Positions 35,388 to 44,346 of a stretch of 64,000 nucleotides of DNA are shown piece by piece (the stretch's first letter is position 1; each line of letters opens with the position of its first letter). The notes beneath the pieces are model-generated. The model ran no database searches, had not been told where the DNA came from, and saw only the letters and a program-made list of their open reading frames with translations. The position numbers and the translations under genes were made by a program. This DNA is from Tsukamurella asaccharolytica (GTDB taxonomy: Bacteria > Actinomycetota > Actinomycetes > Mycobacteriales > Mycobacteriaceae): contig NZ_VIGW01000004.1 of the NCBI RefSeq assembly GCF_007858435.1, positions 248,001 through 312,000 of the forward strand. The letters run 5' to 3'.

Positions 35388-36195
35388 CCTCGGGCGTCGT
35401 CTCGTCGCCCGAGCCGTCCGCGGAGTCCGTGGTCCCGGCGTCGAAGACCGCTTTGTCCTCGCGGCGGCGGCGCACCTCGGACCACACGAAGTAGCCGATC
35501 GCCAGCGGCGCCATGATGCCGAAGGCCAGCCACTGCAGGCCGTACGAGAGGTAGGGGCCGGCGTCGAGCATCGGCAGCGGGACCGGGTCGAGCCCGCCGG
35601 GCTGGCCCTCGTCGAGATTCAGGTAGCCGGGGGCGAAGGCGATGCCCTGCGCAGGGCCGATCGCCCCCGGGTCGATCGCGAAGACCTGCAGGTACCCGCC
35701 CTCGGTCCGCGGACCCCGCGCGGGGTCGGTCTGCTCCGGGGCGCGCACGCGGGCCTGCACCGTCACCGTGCCCGACGGTGGCGGCGCGATCTCCGGCACC
35801 ACGCCGCCGGTGGGCGTCCGCACGAAACCCCGGTCCACGAGGTAGGTCGCGCCGTCGTTCGCGGCGAAGGGCACCAGCACCTCGTAGGCGGGCTTGCCGT
35901 CCTGGTTCCGTAGGCGCGCGAGGGCCTGCTTGTCGGCGAGGTACTGCCCCGTGAGCACCACCCGCCGCCACTCGGCGTCCTTCGGTACGTCGGTGCGGCC
36001 GCCGAGGACCTGCGCCGCGGGCACCGGATCGGCGTTCACGGAGTCGGCGATCTGCTGGTTGCGGTGGTTGGTCGAGGAGTTCTTGCCCAGTTGCCACGGC
36101 GCGAGCAGCGCCCAGCACAGTGCCGTGAAGGCGACGGCCGCGATGGCGAGGGCGATCCACCGGGGCTGGAAGATCACCTTGATCCAGCTAGTCAA
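35326..36195 (-). CDS. SURF1-family cytochrome oxidase assembly protein
   Basis: 289 residues with two membrane helices, one at residues 12-34 (LAIAAVAFTALCWALLAPWQLGKN) and one near 240 (GLQWLAFGIMAPLAIGYFVWSEVRRRRE). Between them is the periplasmic domain (WRRVVLTGQYL, YEVLVPF...YLVDRGFVR, PGYLNL.EGQPGGLDP). Such proteins help build the haem a3 centre of cytochrome aa3. TTG at 36195 matches the N-terminus length of mycobacterial homologues and overlaps the ptpA stop; GTG at 36177 is an alternative. The C-terminal RLADRYGRK is conserved. Confidence 0.88.
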   Translation of the reverse strand: MTSWIKVIFQPRWIALAIAAVAFTALCWALLAPWQLGKNSSTNHRNQQIADSVNADPVPAAQVLGGRTDVPKDAEWRRVVLTGQYLADKQALARLRNQDGKPAYEVLVPFAANDGATYLVDRGFVRTPTGGVVPEIAPPPSGTVTVQARVRAPEQTDPARGPRTEGGYLQVFAIDPGAIGPAQGIAFAPGYLNLDEGQPGGLDPVPLPMLDAGPYLSYGLQWLAFGIMAPLAIGYFVWSEVRRRREDKAVFDAGTTDSADGSGDETTPEVTPEAARAARLADRYGRKGQ

Positions 36196-36658
36196 GGTTC
36201 GCTCGCGTCCACTCGACGAGGCCCGGTACCGCGCCTTCGACCTGCGACAGCGTCGCGCGGAAATCGTCGTGGTCGCCGTAGTACGGGTCCGGCACGCTCT
36301 CGTGCGCCGCGTTCGGGTCGAAGCTCCGGAGCAGGCGGATCCGGTCCGCTGCGACGCCCCGCCGCCGCAGCGGCCCCACGTGGGAGCGGTGCAGCGCGAC
36401 GACGAGGTCGGCCCCGAGGTGGTCGTCCGTGAGCTCCGCCGCGGTGTGCTCCGTCGGGTACCCGGCCTCGGCGAGCACGTCCCGCGCGCGCCGGTCGGCG
36501 GCGCCGCCCTCGTGCCAGCCGTCGGTGCCGGCGCTGGTGACCCGCACCGCCTCGGCCAGCCCGGCGTCGGCGACCGCCCGCTCGAAGACGATCTTGGCGA
36601 TCGGTGATCGGCAGATGTTGCCGGTGCACACGAACGTGACATGCAGCGGAGTACTCAC
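36188..36658 (-). CDS. ptpA: Low-molecular-weight protein tyrosine phosphatase PtpA
   Basis: 156 residues. The active-site loop CTGNICRS has Cys11 and Arg17, as in M. tuberculosis PtpA, with the general acid in DPYYGD. It dephosphorylates phosphotyrosine; in mycobacteria it is secreted and acts in macrophages, but nothing here shows export. The partner kinase gene ptkA seen upstream in M. tuberculosis is absent. GTG start, with CAAGAT 6-7 nt upstream. It overlaps the SURF1 gene by 8 bp. Confidence 0.94.
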   Translation of the reverse strand: MSTPLHVTFVCTGNICRSPIAKIVFERAVADAGLAEAVRVTSAGTDGWHEGGAADRRARDVLAEAGYPTEHTAAELTDDHLGADLVVALHRSHVGPLRRRGVAADRIRLLRSFDPNAAHESVPDPYYGDHDDFRATLSQVEGAVPGLVEWTRANLD

Positions 36659-36731
36659 CCCTCCATCTTGCCCGACGGACGCGAGCCGCGAATCCGGTGC
36701 GGACGGAGGTGCCCCGCATACGCTGACAACC

Positions 36732-37847
36732 ATGAAGCTTGCAGAGGTCATCGAGATGCTCGATCAGGCATATCCGCCCCGGCTCGCGGAGGGGTGGGAC
36801 AGCGTCGGACTGGTATGCGGGGACCCGGAATCCGAGGTCACGCACGTCCTGGTGTGCGTGGACGTCACCGCCGACGTGGTCGACGCCGCACTCGCCCGCG
36901 GCGCGCAGCTCCTCGTCGCCCACCACCCCCTCCTGCTGCGCGGCGTCGACACCGTCGCGGCGAGCACGCCGAAGGGCGCGCTGATCCACCGGCTGATCCG
37001 CGGCGGCTGCGCGCTGTTCACCGCGCACACCAACGCCGACCGCGCCCGCGGCGGCGTCAACGACGCCCTCGCCGCAGCCCTCGGCCTCGAGGTCACGGGC
37101 CCCGTCGAACACCTCGACGCGCCGCAGGGTCTGGATCGGTGGGGCGTCATGGTCCCGCCGGCCAGGGCGGACGAGGTCCTCTCGGCGATGTTCGAGGCCG
37201 GCGCCGGCGAGGTCGGAGAGTACTCCGAGTGCGCGTGGCGGGTCGACGGCGTCGGCCAGTTCCGGCCCGGCGACGACGCGAACCCCGCCATCGGCAGCGC
37301 CCGCGAGCTCACGACGCTCGCCGAGACCCGGATCGAGCTCGTCGCGGGCCGCGGCCGCCGCGAGCGGGTCGCCCGTGCGCTCCGCGGCGCCCACCCGTAC
37401 GAGGAGCCCGCGCACGACATCGTCGAACTCGTCGGCGGTGAGCGGGAGTGGGGCCTGGGCCGCGTCGGCGTGCTGCCCGAGCCGATGTCGCTGGCGTCCT
37501 TCACCGCCCACGTCGCGACCGCACTCGGTGCGCCCGCTCGTGCAGCGGGGGATCCCGACGCCCCGATCCGCACCGTCGCCGTGTGCGGGGGAGCGGGGGA
37601 CTCGCTCCTCGGCACCGTCGCGCGACTCGGAGTGGACGCCTTCGTCACCGGCGACCTGCGGCACCACCCCGTCGATGAGCACCTGCGCGCCGGCGGGCCC
37701 GCGGTCGTGGACGCCGGCCACTGGGGTACCGAGTTCCCCTGGTGCGCTTCCGTCGCCGAGCTGCTGTGGCCCTACCTCGACGTCGCCGTCCACGACGCAC
37801 CGACGGATCCGTTCACGGTGCGGGCCGCGCCCGCGCCCGATGCGTAG
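36732..37847 (+). CDS. NIF3/YqfO-family dinuclear-metal protein
   Basis: 371 residues of the Nif3-like family with the CutA1-like insert (about residues 135-240). Metal-binding positions are visible in LLVAHHPLLLRGV (HH), ALFTAHTNADRARGGVND (H.N.D) and the C-terminal VTGDLRHHPVDEHLRAGGPAVVDAGHWGTE. Proposed as a GTP cyclohydrolase I-type or general metal protein; the true function is unsettled. ATG lies 7 nt after TACGCT (leaderless). First gene of an operon with the zinc-ribbon protein and the phosphatase. Confidence 0.9.
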   Translation: MKLAEVIEMLDQAYPPRLAEGWDSVGLVCGDPESEVTHVLVCVDVTADVVDAALARGAQLLVAHHPLLLRGVDTVAASTPKGALIHRLIRGGCALFTAHTNADRARGGVNDALAAALGLEVTGPVEHLDAPQGLDRWGVMVPPARADEVLSAMFEAGAGEVGEYSECAWRVDGVGQFRPGDDANPAIGSARELTTLAETRIELVAGRGRRERVARALRGAHPYEEPAHDIVELVGGEREWGLGRVGVLPEPMSLASFTAHVATALGAPARAAGDPDAPIRTVAVCGGAGDSLLGTVARLGVDAFVTGDLRHHPVDEHLRAGGPAVVDAGHWGTEFPWCASVAELLWPYLDVAVHDAPTDPFTVRAAPAPDA

Positions 37848-37857
37848 AGTGGCGCAG

Positions 37858-38616
37858 ATGAACGCTGATCCGGCCGCCCAACGCATTCTGCTGGACCTCG
37901 CCGAGGTCGATGCGGAGATCGCCCGCCTGGCCCACCGCGAAAGCCACCTCCCCGAGGACACCGAGATCGCTGCGCTGGAGAAGCGCGCGACCACCGAGCG
38001 CGACGAGTCGGTGCGGGTGTCGATCCTGGTCGAGGACCTGGACCGCGATATCAGCAAGCTCGAGAAGGAGGTCGAGCAGACCCGACTTCGCGAGCGGAAG
38101 GACCGTGAGCTGCTGGCTTCGGGTAGCGTGCCGGCCAAGCAGCTCACGGAAATCGAGCACGAGCTGCGCGGGCTCGAGCGGCGCCAGTCCGTTCTGGAGG
38201 ACGAGGAGCTCGAGCTCATGGAGAAGCGCGAGGCGGTCGAGCTCGACCAGCAGCGCGCCGAGGCCACCGTCACCGCGACCAACGACGAGATCGCCGCGGC
38301 GGCGCGCCGCCGCGAGGAGACCGTCAAGGACATCGAGGTCGCGAAGGCCCGCACCGCGGCCACCCGCGAGCAGACCGTCGGGCGGCTCCCGGCGGACCTC
38401 TACGCCGAGTACGAGCGGTGCCGGGAGCGCTCGGGTGCCGGGGCGGGGCTGCTGCAGGCCCGACGGTGCGGCGCCTGCCGGCTGGAGCTCGACCGCGGCT
38501 TCCTCGACGCCGTGAACCGCAAACCCGCCGACGCCGTCGTGCACTGCGACGAGTGCGGCGCGATCCTGGTGCGGACCACCGAATCCGGCCTGCCCCAGCC
38601 GAGGCCCGAGGAATGA
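37858..38616 (+). CDS. Coiled-coil protein with C4-type zinc ribbon (Rv2229c-like)
   Basis: 252 residues. Residues 1-170 are a long coiled coil (repeated E-K-L heptads, LEKEVEQTRLRERKDRELLASGSVPAKQLTEIEHEL). The C-terminus carries two CxxC pairs (CGAC...CDECG) forming a zinc ribbon. The family is widespread, lies next to nif3 in many genomes and probably binds nucleic acid; its role is unknown. ATG is 7 nt after TAGAGT. It overlaps the phosphatase gene by 4 bp (ATGA). Confidence 0.9.
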   Translation: MNADPAAQRILLDLAEVDAEIARLAHRESHLPEDTEIAALEKRATTERDESVRVSILVEDLDRDISKLEKEVEQTRLRERKDRELLASGSVPAKQLTEIEHELRGLERRQSVLEDEELELMEKREAVELDQQRAEATVTATNDEIAAAARRREETVKDIEVAKARTAATREQTVGRLPADLYAEYERCRERSGAGAGLLQARRCGACRLELDRGFLDAVNRKPADAVVHCDECGAILVRTTESGLPQPRPEE

Positions 38617-39260
38617 CGGGGGCACAGCGCGGGGGATGGACCACCTCGGCGCACGAGCCCACCCGGGTGATCCTGCTGCGGCACGGCCAGACCCCCGCGT
38701 CTGTGCGGCGGCTGTACTCGGGCCGCGGCAATCCGTCGCTCACCGACCTGGGCCGGGAGCAGGCCGCCGAGGCCGCGGCGCTGCTCCGGCTCACGCCGAT
38801 CGACGCGATCCTCTCCTCTCCGCTCGACCGCGCGCGGCAGACCGCCGACGCCGTGGCCGCGGGGCGCGGACTCGCCGTCGAGGTGGACGACGCCCTGATC
38901 GAGACGGACTTCGGAGACTGGGAGGGGCTCTCGTTCGGCGAGGCCCGCGACCGGGACCCGGAGCTGCACGGCCGCTGGCTCGGCGACACGTCGGTGGCGG
39001 CCCCCGGCGGGGAGAGCTTCGACGAGGTGCACGTCCGCGTCGCCGCGCTGCTGGACCGCGTCATCGCCGACTACGCCGGACGCACCGTGCTGCTGGTCTC
39101 CCACGTCACCCCGATCAAGACCGCGCTGCGGATCGCGCTCGACGTCGGGCCGCAGCTGCTCTACCGGCTGCACCTGGACCTGGCCTCGATCTCGATCGCC
39201 GACTTCTACCCGGACGGCGGCGCCTCGGTGCGCCAGATCAATCGCACGTCCGGACTCTGA
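38613..39260 (+). CDS. Histidine phosphatase (phosphoglycerate mutase-like, CobC type)
   Basis: 215 residues. The phosphohistidine motif is ILLRHGQT near residue 23; the second His is in VSHVTPIKTALR, and LSSPLDRARQTADAV and ETDFGDWEGLSF are family marks. M. tuberculosis Rv2228c, at the same place, is a fusion of RNase HI and this phosphatase, which acts as alpha-ribazole phosphatase. Here the RNase HI half is missing and only a 15-residue leader precedes the phosphatase. A cobalamin role is inferred from this homology and from cobD nearby. It overlaps the convergent monooxygenase gene by 23 bp. Confidence 0.9.
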   Translation: MTGAQRGGWTTSAHEPTRVILLRHGQTPASVRRLYSGRGNPSLTDLGREQAAEAAALLRLTPIDAILSSPLDRARQTADAVAAGRGLAVEVDDALIETDFGDWEGLSFGEARDRDPELHGRWLGDTSVAAPGGESFDEVHVRVAALLDRVIADYAGRTVLLVSHVTPIKTALRIALDVGPQLLYRLHLDLASISIADFYPDGGASVRQINRTSGL

Positions 39261-40809
39261 CGGCGCACGACGAAGTCGGGATGTGGGTGTAGACCTTGTC
39301 CACCGATCTGCCCGCGGCCATGACCGTCCCGTCGGGCCGCACCAGTGCGGCTGCGGCGTTGTGCCGTTCCAGCCACCGGCCGAGACCTCCGGTGGCGTCG
39401 ACGACGATCGCCGCACCACGGCGGGAGATCTCGAATCCCTGGTCGGCGGTCGGTTCGTCACGGCTCACGAGCACGAATCCCGGCGGCCGGTCGTCCAGCC
39501 GGCGGCCGTCCGCGTCGGCTACCGCATTCGGTGCCAGCGTTCCCACCAGCGCGGCGCAGCTCCTGGCCGCGCCTCGGAACGCTCCGGGGAGGCGCCCGGC
39601 GCCGCCTCGGACGTAGTACGACCGCGGCAGGGCCGGTGTGGCGCTGTCGGTCAATCGATTCACGACGGCGGGGGCGCGTGCGAGGATCGGGGCGACGACG
39701 CCGCGGAGACGGTCGCCTCCGCGGCCGCCGCCGGTCATCAGCGCGCCGGTCATCATGGCCAACCGGATCATCCCGAGGGCGTGCGGTTTCCGCTCGTCCT
39801 CGTAGCTGTCGAGGGTCGCCTGGGGCGCGTCCCCGGACAGGACGGCCGCCAGTTTCCACCCGAGGTTCGCCGCGTCCCGGATCCCGGCGCCCATGCCCTG
39901 CCCGATGAACGGCGGCGTGAGATGTGCGGCGTCGCCGAGGAGGAAGACCCGGCGATCACGCCACCGCTGCGCCACACGGGCATTGAACGTGTACTCGGCG
40001 CAGCGGATAAGGCGCAGTTCGGGGTCGACGAGGTGGGTCAGCCACGGGGCGAGCAGCGGGAGTACCGCGGAAAGGTCGGGGAAGTCCGAGGCGGTCTCGC
40101 CGTCGTGGAGCTGGAACTCCCAGCGGTACCGGGTGTCTCCGATCCGCATGTACGTGGCCGCGCGCCGCCGGTCACAGACCTGCTGCACGCCCTCCCATTG
40201 CCGGAGATCGGCGGTCGTCTCGATGTCGATCACCAGCCACCGCTGGCTGAACCCGAGGTCGCGCCACGGGGTGCCGACGGCCGATCGGGTGATGCTGCCC
40301 GCGCCGTCGCACCCCAGCAGGTAGGCGCCTTCGACGGTGAACCGCTCCCCGCTGGCCCGATCGGTGGCGTGGACGGTCACCGAGCCGTCGCCCTGGGTGA
40401 TGGCGTCGACCTCCGCGCCGCCGCGCAGCGTGACCAGGCCGCTGCGGCGGGCGACCGCGTTCCGCAGGAGCTGTTCGAGTTCGGGCTGGTCGAACATCGA
40501 CGCCGCGGGGAATCCGTACTCCCCGGCATCGAGGTCGCGCGGGAATTCGGCGATGACGTCGAGCGAGCCGGTGACGAGCCGGAGGCCCCGCGCCGGGCGC
40601 GATATCCCTGCGAACTCCTCGGCGAGGCCGAGGCGGGCGAGGACCCGATAGATCTCGTCGTCGAGGTGGACGGCGCGCGGCCGGCGATAGATGTCGTCCC
40701 AGCGCTCGAGGAGCACGGACGGCACGCCGTGGTCGGCGAGCAGGGCGGCAGCCGTCAGGCCGGTGGGGCCCGCGCCGATGATGACGACGGAAGTCCTTTG
40801 CGTGGTCAC
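39238..40809 (-). CDS. FAD-dependent aromatic hydroxylase (MhpA-like)
   Basis: 523 residues of a class A flavin monooxygenase. FAD motif GAGPTGLTAAALLADHG at the N-terminus, the DG fingerprint (YLLGCDGAGSITRSAVG) near 165, and GDAAHLTPPFIGQGMGAGIRDAANLGWKLAAVL near 290. A thioredoxin-like C-terminal domain follows, as in 3-(3-hydroxyphenyl)propionate hydroxylase. It probably hydroxylates a phenolic compound, feeding the extradiol dioxygenase of the same operon. GTG at 40809, 20 bp after the FAH-family gene. Confidence 0.85.
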   Translation of the reverse strand: MTTQRTSVVIIGAGPTGLTAAALLADHGVPSVLLERWDDIYRRPRAVHLDDEIYRVLARLGLAEEFAGISRPARGLRLVTGSLDVIAEFPRDLDAGEYGFPAASMFDQPELEQLLRNAVARRSGLVTLRGGAEVDAITQGDGSVTVHATDRASGERFTVEGAYLLGCDGAGSITRSAVGTPWRDLGFSQRWLVIDIETTADLRQWEGVQQVCDRRRAATYMRIGDTRYRWEFQLHDGETASDFPDLSAVLPLLAPWLTHLVDPELRLIRCAEYTFNARVAQRWRDRRVFLLGDAAHLTPPFIGQGMGAGIRDAANLGWKLAAVLSGDAPQATLDSYEDERKPHALGMIRLAMMTGALMTGGGRGGDRLRGVVAPILARAPAVVNRLTDSATPALPRSYYVRGGAGRLPGAFRGAARSCAALVGTLAPNAVADADGRRLDDRPPGFVLVSRDEPTADQGFEISRRGAAIVVDATGGLGRWLERHNAAAALVRPDGTVMAAGRSVDKVYTHIPTSSCAVRVRTCD

Positions 40810-40829
40810 GGGATCGGTGTCCGTCCCGC

Positions 40830-41774
40830 TTACGCGTACCGCACCACGGTGCGTTGGGTACCCAGGTCCAGGGCCCCGTCGCCCGATCGGACGGTGGCCT
40901 CCACCACGTCCCCGTCGCGGAGGTACTTCGGATTGCCCGCCTGCCGCTTGAAGAAGGTCCGCCATTTGATGTGCGCCGGCAGCAGCGAGCCGAGGATCTC
41001 CACGGGCTTCGCGGGTGCGGTCAGCGCCGTGCCGCCGGGCGTCCCGGTGAGCAGCAGGTCACCCGGGTCGACCCTCTGGAACCGGGTCAGGGTGCGCAGC
41101 GCCTCGAGCGGTCCGTAGATCATGTCCGCGACGGTGCTGTTCTGGCGCGTCACGCCGTTGACCCGCAGTTCGAGGGTCAGCGTTGAGAAGCTCTCCCACT
41201 CTCCGGGTTCGAGGAGAAGCAGAACCGGGCCGACGGGGGTGAAGGTGGGGTACGACTTGGCCTCGTAGAACTGCGTTTTCGGCAGCTGGATATCGCGCGC
41301 CGACACGTCGTTGGTGACGACGAGACCGGCGACGGCGTCGGCGAGACCATCGGCGTCGATCGACGATCCCACGGGGACGGTCCTCCCGAAGACGATGCCG
41401 ATCTCGACCTCGTAGTCGAGCAGTGAGACGTGCGCGGGCTTGACGATCTCGTCGAACGGCCCGGCGATCGATCCCGACGACTTCCGGAAGAACGTCAGGG
41501 GTACCTTCTCGGGGTTCATTCCCGAATCCTTGACGTGGGAGACGTAGTTCGTCATCTGCGCGACCACGCGACAGGGAGCGGTCACGGGCGAGACGAGCGA
41601 CAGCGTCGCGGGATCCACCAGCTCGCCGTCGCCGGCTGTCGCCGCGGCCGCCGCGACGGCTCCGGTGTCGGCGATCAGCTCGGCGGTGGTGGTGGCGTCG
41701 GTGTCGACGCGGCGGGCACCGGCGGAGACCAGGACCCACCAGGCGTCGGTGGTGCGGAGGACGGAGTAGCTCAT
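40830..41774 (-). CDS. Fumarylacetoacetate hydrolase-family protein
   Basis: 314 residues. Metal ligands and core of the FAH fold are visible in LLDYEVEIGIVFGRTVP (E.E), VAGLVVTNDVSARDIQ (D), YEAKSYPTFTPVGPVLL, and the closing PGDLLLTGTPGG. Such enzymes hydrolyse C-C bonds of, or isomerise or decarboxylate, ring-cleavage products of aromatic catabolism. It overlaps the upstream dioxygenase gene by 4 bp (ATGA), so both act in one pathway. Confidence 0.88.
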   Translation of the reverse strand: MSYSVLRTTDAWWVLVSAGARRVDTDATTTAELIADTGAVAAAAATAGDGELVDPATLSLVSPVTAPCRVVAQMTNYVSHVKDSGMNPEKVPLTFFRKSSGSIAGPFDEIVKPAHVSLLDYEVEIGIVFGRTVPVGSSIDADGLADAVAGLVVTNDVSARDIQLPKTQFYEAKSYPTFTPVGPVLLLLEPGEWESFSTLTLELRVNGVTRQNSTVADMIYGPLEALRTLTRFQRVDPGDLLLTGTPGGTALTAPAKPVEILGSLLPAHIKWRTFFKRQAGNPKYLRDGDVVEATVRSGDGALDLGTQRTVVRYA

Positions 41775-42910
41775 GTGCGTGCAACTTTCAGTAGGCCGAG
41801 TAGGCGTTGGATATCGAATTCGTTGTCGGACTCCCGCAACGAGGTGAGGATGGAGGTGAACTCCTTCAGTGCGGGCCCCCCGGGCTTGATGCCGAGGAAG
41901 TCCGCGGTCGCGGGCGGACCCCATTGGTTGAGTCCCGACGCCGTCATCGGTGCCCAACCGGCGGGCACGGTGTGGTCGAACAGGTCGCCGTCCGTGAAGT
42001 GTTCGACGAGGAGACCGTCGGGATCGCGCCAATAGTCGAAGATCTGGCTGCCCTGGATGTGTCGGCCGACGCCCCACGAGCGGTGGTGGCCCCGGTCGGC
42101 GAGGAACTCACCACCGGCGGCGAGCGCGTCCAGATCGCTCACCTGGTACGCCGAGTGCACGTACCGGTTGGCCGGCCCGAGCGCCATTGCCAGGGTGTGA
42201 TGATCCGACGGCTCCGAGCCGCGGTCGCAGCGGAGGAAACTCATCACCGGCCCGCGATCGCGCTGCCCCGGGTAGTAGAGGAAGTCGCTCACGATGAGCC
42301 CCAGGTGACGCAAGTACCAGTTCAGCGATTCCAGGTATCGATTGGATTGCAGCACGACGTGGCCGAGTCGTTCGACCACCGCGGGTGCTCGGGGTGGCCG
42401 CTGGGGCGTATTCGCCCGCTCCACGGACCGCGCGAAGTTGAAGGGGGCGCGCACCGACTGCGTCGGCAGCGCCGGCCATTCGGTCACGTCGGAGACCACC
42501 CGGACCCGACAGCCGCTCGGATCGCGCGTCGTGACCGCGTGGCCGCCGAGCGCCGCCCCCAACGGATGGACCTCCCGGCCCCATGCGGACGCGACCGTCG
42601 AGAGGTCCGACCGGTCGCCGGCACGGAACGCCACTCCGGTGAACGCGGTACGCGGAGCGCGCCGCACGATCGCACAGGGCGGCCCCGCGAGAGCGCCACG
42701 CAGGTGCAGTTCGTCGCGGGTCTGCAGGACCGGGGTGAGCCCGAAGTCGACGGCGAACGCCGCCGTGCGCGCCAGATCCGGCTTGTCGAACTCCAGCCAC
42801 GCGATGTCATGCACCTTGATGACGGGGTCGGAGTGCCGGCCGGGGTGCTCTCCCTTCAGTGCGCCTTCGTCGGCGTGCAACCCGTGGTGCGGGTCGTGGG
42901 TTGAAGACAT
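41771..42910 (-). CDS. Extradiol-dioxygenase-like VOC protein
   Basis: 379 residues with two VOC modules. The first (about 40-150, KVHDIAWLEFDKPDLARTAAFAVDFGL) is probably degenerate. The second (about 185-320) carries the likely iron ligands: GHVVLQS, HSAYQV and VEHFTDG (His-His-Glu). It resembles 2,3-dihydroxybiphenyl/catechol dioxygenases and 2,3-dihydroxy-p-cumate-type enzymes. First gene of the catabolic operon. ATG at 42910 has GGAG about 10 nt upstream. Two palindromes lie in its promoter region. Confidence 0.82.
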   Translation of the reverse strand: MSSTHDPHHGLHADEGALKGEHPGRHSDPVIKVHDIAWLEFDKPDLARTAAFAVDFGLTPVLQTRDELHLRGALAGPPCAIVRRAPRTAFTGVAFRAGDRSDLSTVASAWGREVHPLGAALGGHAVTTRDPSGCRVRVVSDVTEWPALPTQSVRAPFNFARSVERANTPQRPPRAPAVVERLGHVVLQSNRYLESLNWYLRHLGLIVSDFLYYPGQRDRGPVMSFLRCDRGSEPSDHHTLAMALGPANRYVHSAYQVSDLDALAAGGEFLADRGHHRSWGVGRHIQGSQIFDYWRDPDGLLVEHFTDGDLFDHTVPAGWAPMTASGLNQWGPPATADFLGIKPGGPALKEFTSILTSLRESDNEFDIQRLLGLLKVART

Positions 42911-42930
42911 CTCCGCTCCGTTCTCGTGTC

Positions 42931-42944
42931 TGATGATATCATCA
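42931..42944. promoter_or_regulatory. Perfect 14-bp palindrome TGATGATATCATCA (operator candidate)
   Basis: Lies 20 bp before the start codon of the catabolic operon, between it and a second palindrome. AT-rich in a GC-rich surrounding. Probably a repressor operator of GntR, TetR or MarR type; no regulator gene is adjacent. Confidence 0.6.
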
Positions 42945-42947
42945 CAT

Positions 42948-42963
42948 ATGACGGTACCGTCAT
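42948..42963. promoter_or_regulatory. Perfect 16-bp palindrome ATGACGGTACCGTCAT (operator candidate)
   Basis: Starts 4 bp after the preceding palindrome, 38-53 bp upstream of the operon's ATG. Its sequence is unrelated to the first palindrome, so two regulators may act here, or one dimer of dimers. Confidence 0.6.
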
Positions 42964-43123
42964 GCAAGGGGTTCTGATGTTTTCGTCAGGATCGGTTCGG
43001 GTGGCGAAGACTGCCCCCGACAGCGGCGCCCGATGACCGGGATCTCGCGAGTGCGGCGGATGAGCCGCCCCACGCTCCGCCGCGAGTGCCGATGTCGCAC
43101 CGTCCGGGGGTATGGTCGTGGAC

Positions 43124-43542
<419 letters not shown>

Positions 43543-43600
43543 CCCGAATCTCCCGAATTTCCTACGGGGGCCTTCGGCAACCGGGGTCTAGCCTGATCCG

Positions 43601-44337
43601 ATGGATCTCTCCGTGCTCTCCTGCGGTGTTCGCGGCCATGTCACCTACGCGCCCGACGAGGCGGATCTCCGCGATCGTGTCCACGCCGATACGCCCGAGG
43701 GCGAGGCGTGGCGCTGCCTGCGCTGCGAGAACTTCGTGGTCGGACCGCCGGGGGCTCCGGCCCGGCGGCGCACGCACCGTCTGTCCCGCGCGGCCGGGCG
43801 CTGCGGGACGAACTGATCCTGCGCTTCCTCGCGGTCGAACGATTCCTGCGCGGGATCGTCTTCGCGGCCGCCGGCGTCGTCGTGTGGCAGTTCCGCGGCA
43901 CCCACGACCACCTGCGCGAGGTGTTCCAGTCCAAGTTGCCGGTGCTCAGTCAGCTCGGCTTCAACGTGGGCGATTCGAAGATCGTGCACACCGTTGATGC
44001 AGCGCTCGGTCTGTCGGGCACGACACTCGCGTGGATCGCGGCAGGCCTGCTCGCCTACGCCGCGGTCGAGCTGATCGAAGCGGTCGGACTGTGGCTGGGC
44101 AAGCGCTGGGGTGAGTACTTCGCGGTCATCGCGACGTCGGCCTTCCTGCCCTTGGAGATCTACGAGATCTCCGAGAAGGTCACCGTACTGCGAGCCGGAG
44201 CGCTGGTCGTCAACGTCGTCGCAGTGGCATGGCTGCTCTGGAGCAAACGGCTGTTCGGGCTCAACGGCGGCGCGGCGGCGTACCGGGCCGAGCGGGAGTC
44301 GGACAGCGTCCTGACGGTGCGCCGCGCCGGCGAGTAG
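43601..44337 (+). pseudogene. DUF2127 membrane protein gene with a one-base frameshift
   Basis: The first 50 codons read LSVLSCGVRGHVTYAP...GEAWRCLRCENFVVGPPG, the expected cysteine-knuckle N-terminus. The remainder, from GSGPAAHAP..RGRALRDELILRFLAVERFLRG, is in the next frame and includes three or four membrane helices (IVFAAAGVVVWQF, TLAWIAAGLLAYAAVELIEAVGLWLG, LVVNVVAVAWLLW). Adding one G to the GGGGG run at 43750-43754 restores a single 245-residue protein. Either the gene is broken or the sequence has a homopolymer error. ATG lies 6 nt after TAGCCT. The downstream part can also be read alone from 43708. Confidence 0.75.
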
Positions 44338-44346
44338 CGTGCAGAG

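Noticed and set aside
43708-44337. Reading the DUF2127 gene as an intact 209-residue protein
   Set aside because: The segment 43708-43790 in that frame is Arg/Pro shadow sequence; the true N-terminus is in the 43601 frame, so a frameshift explains it better.
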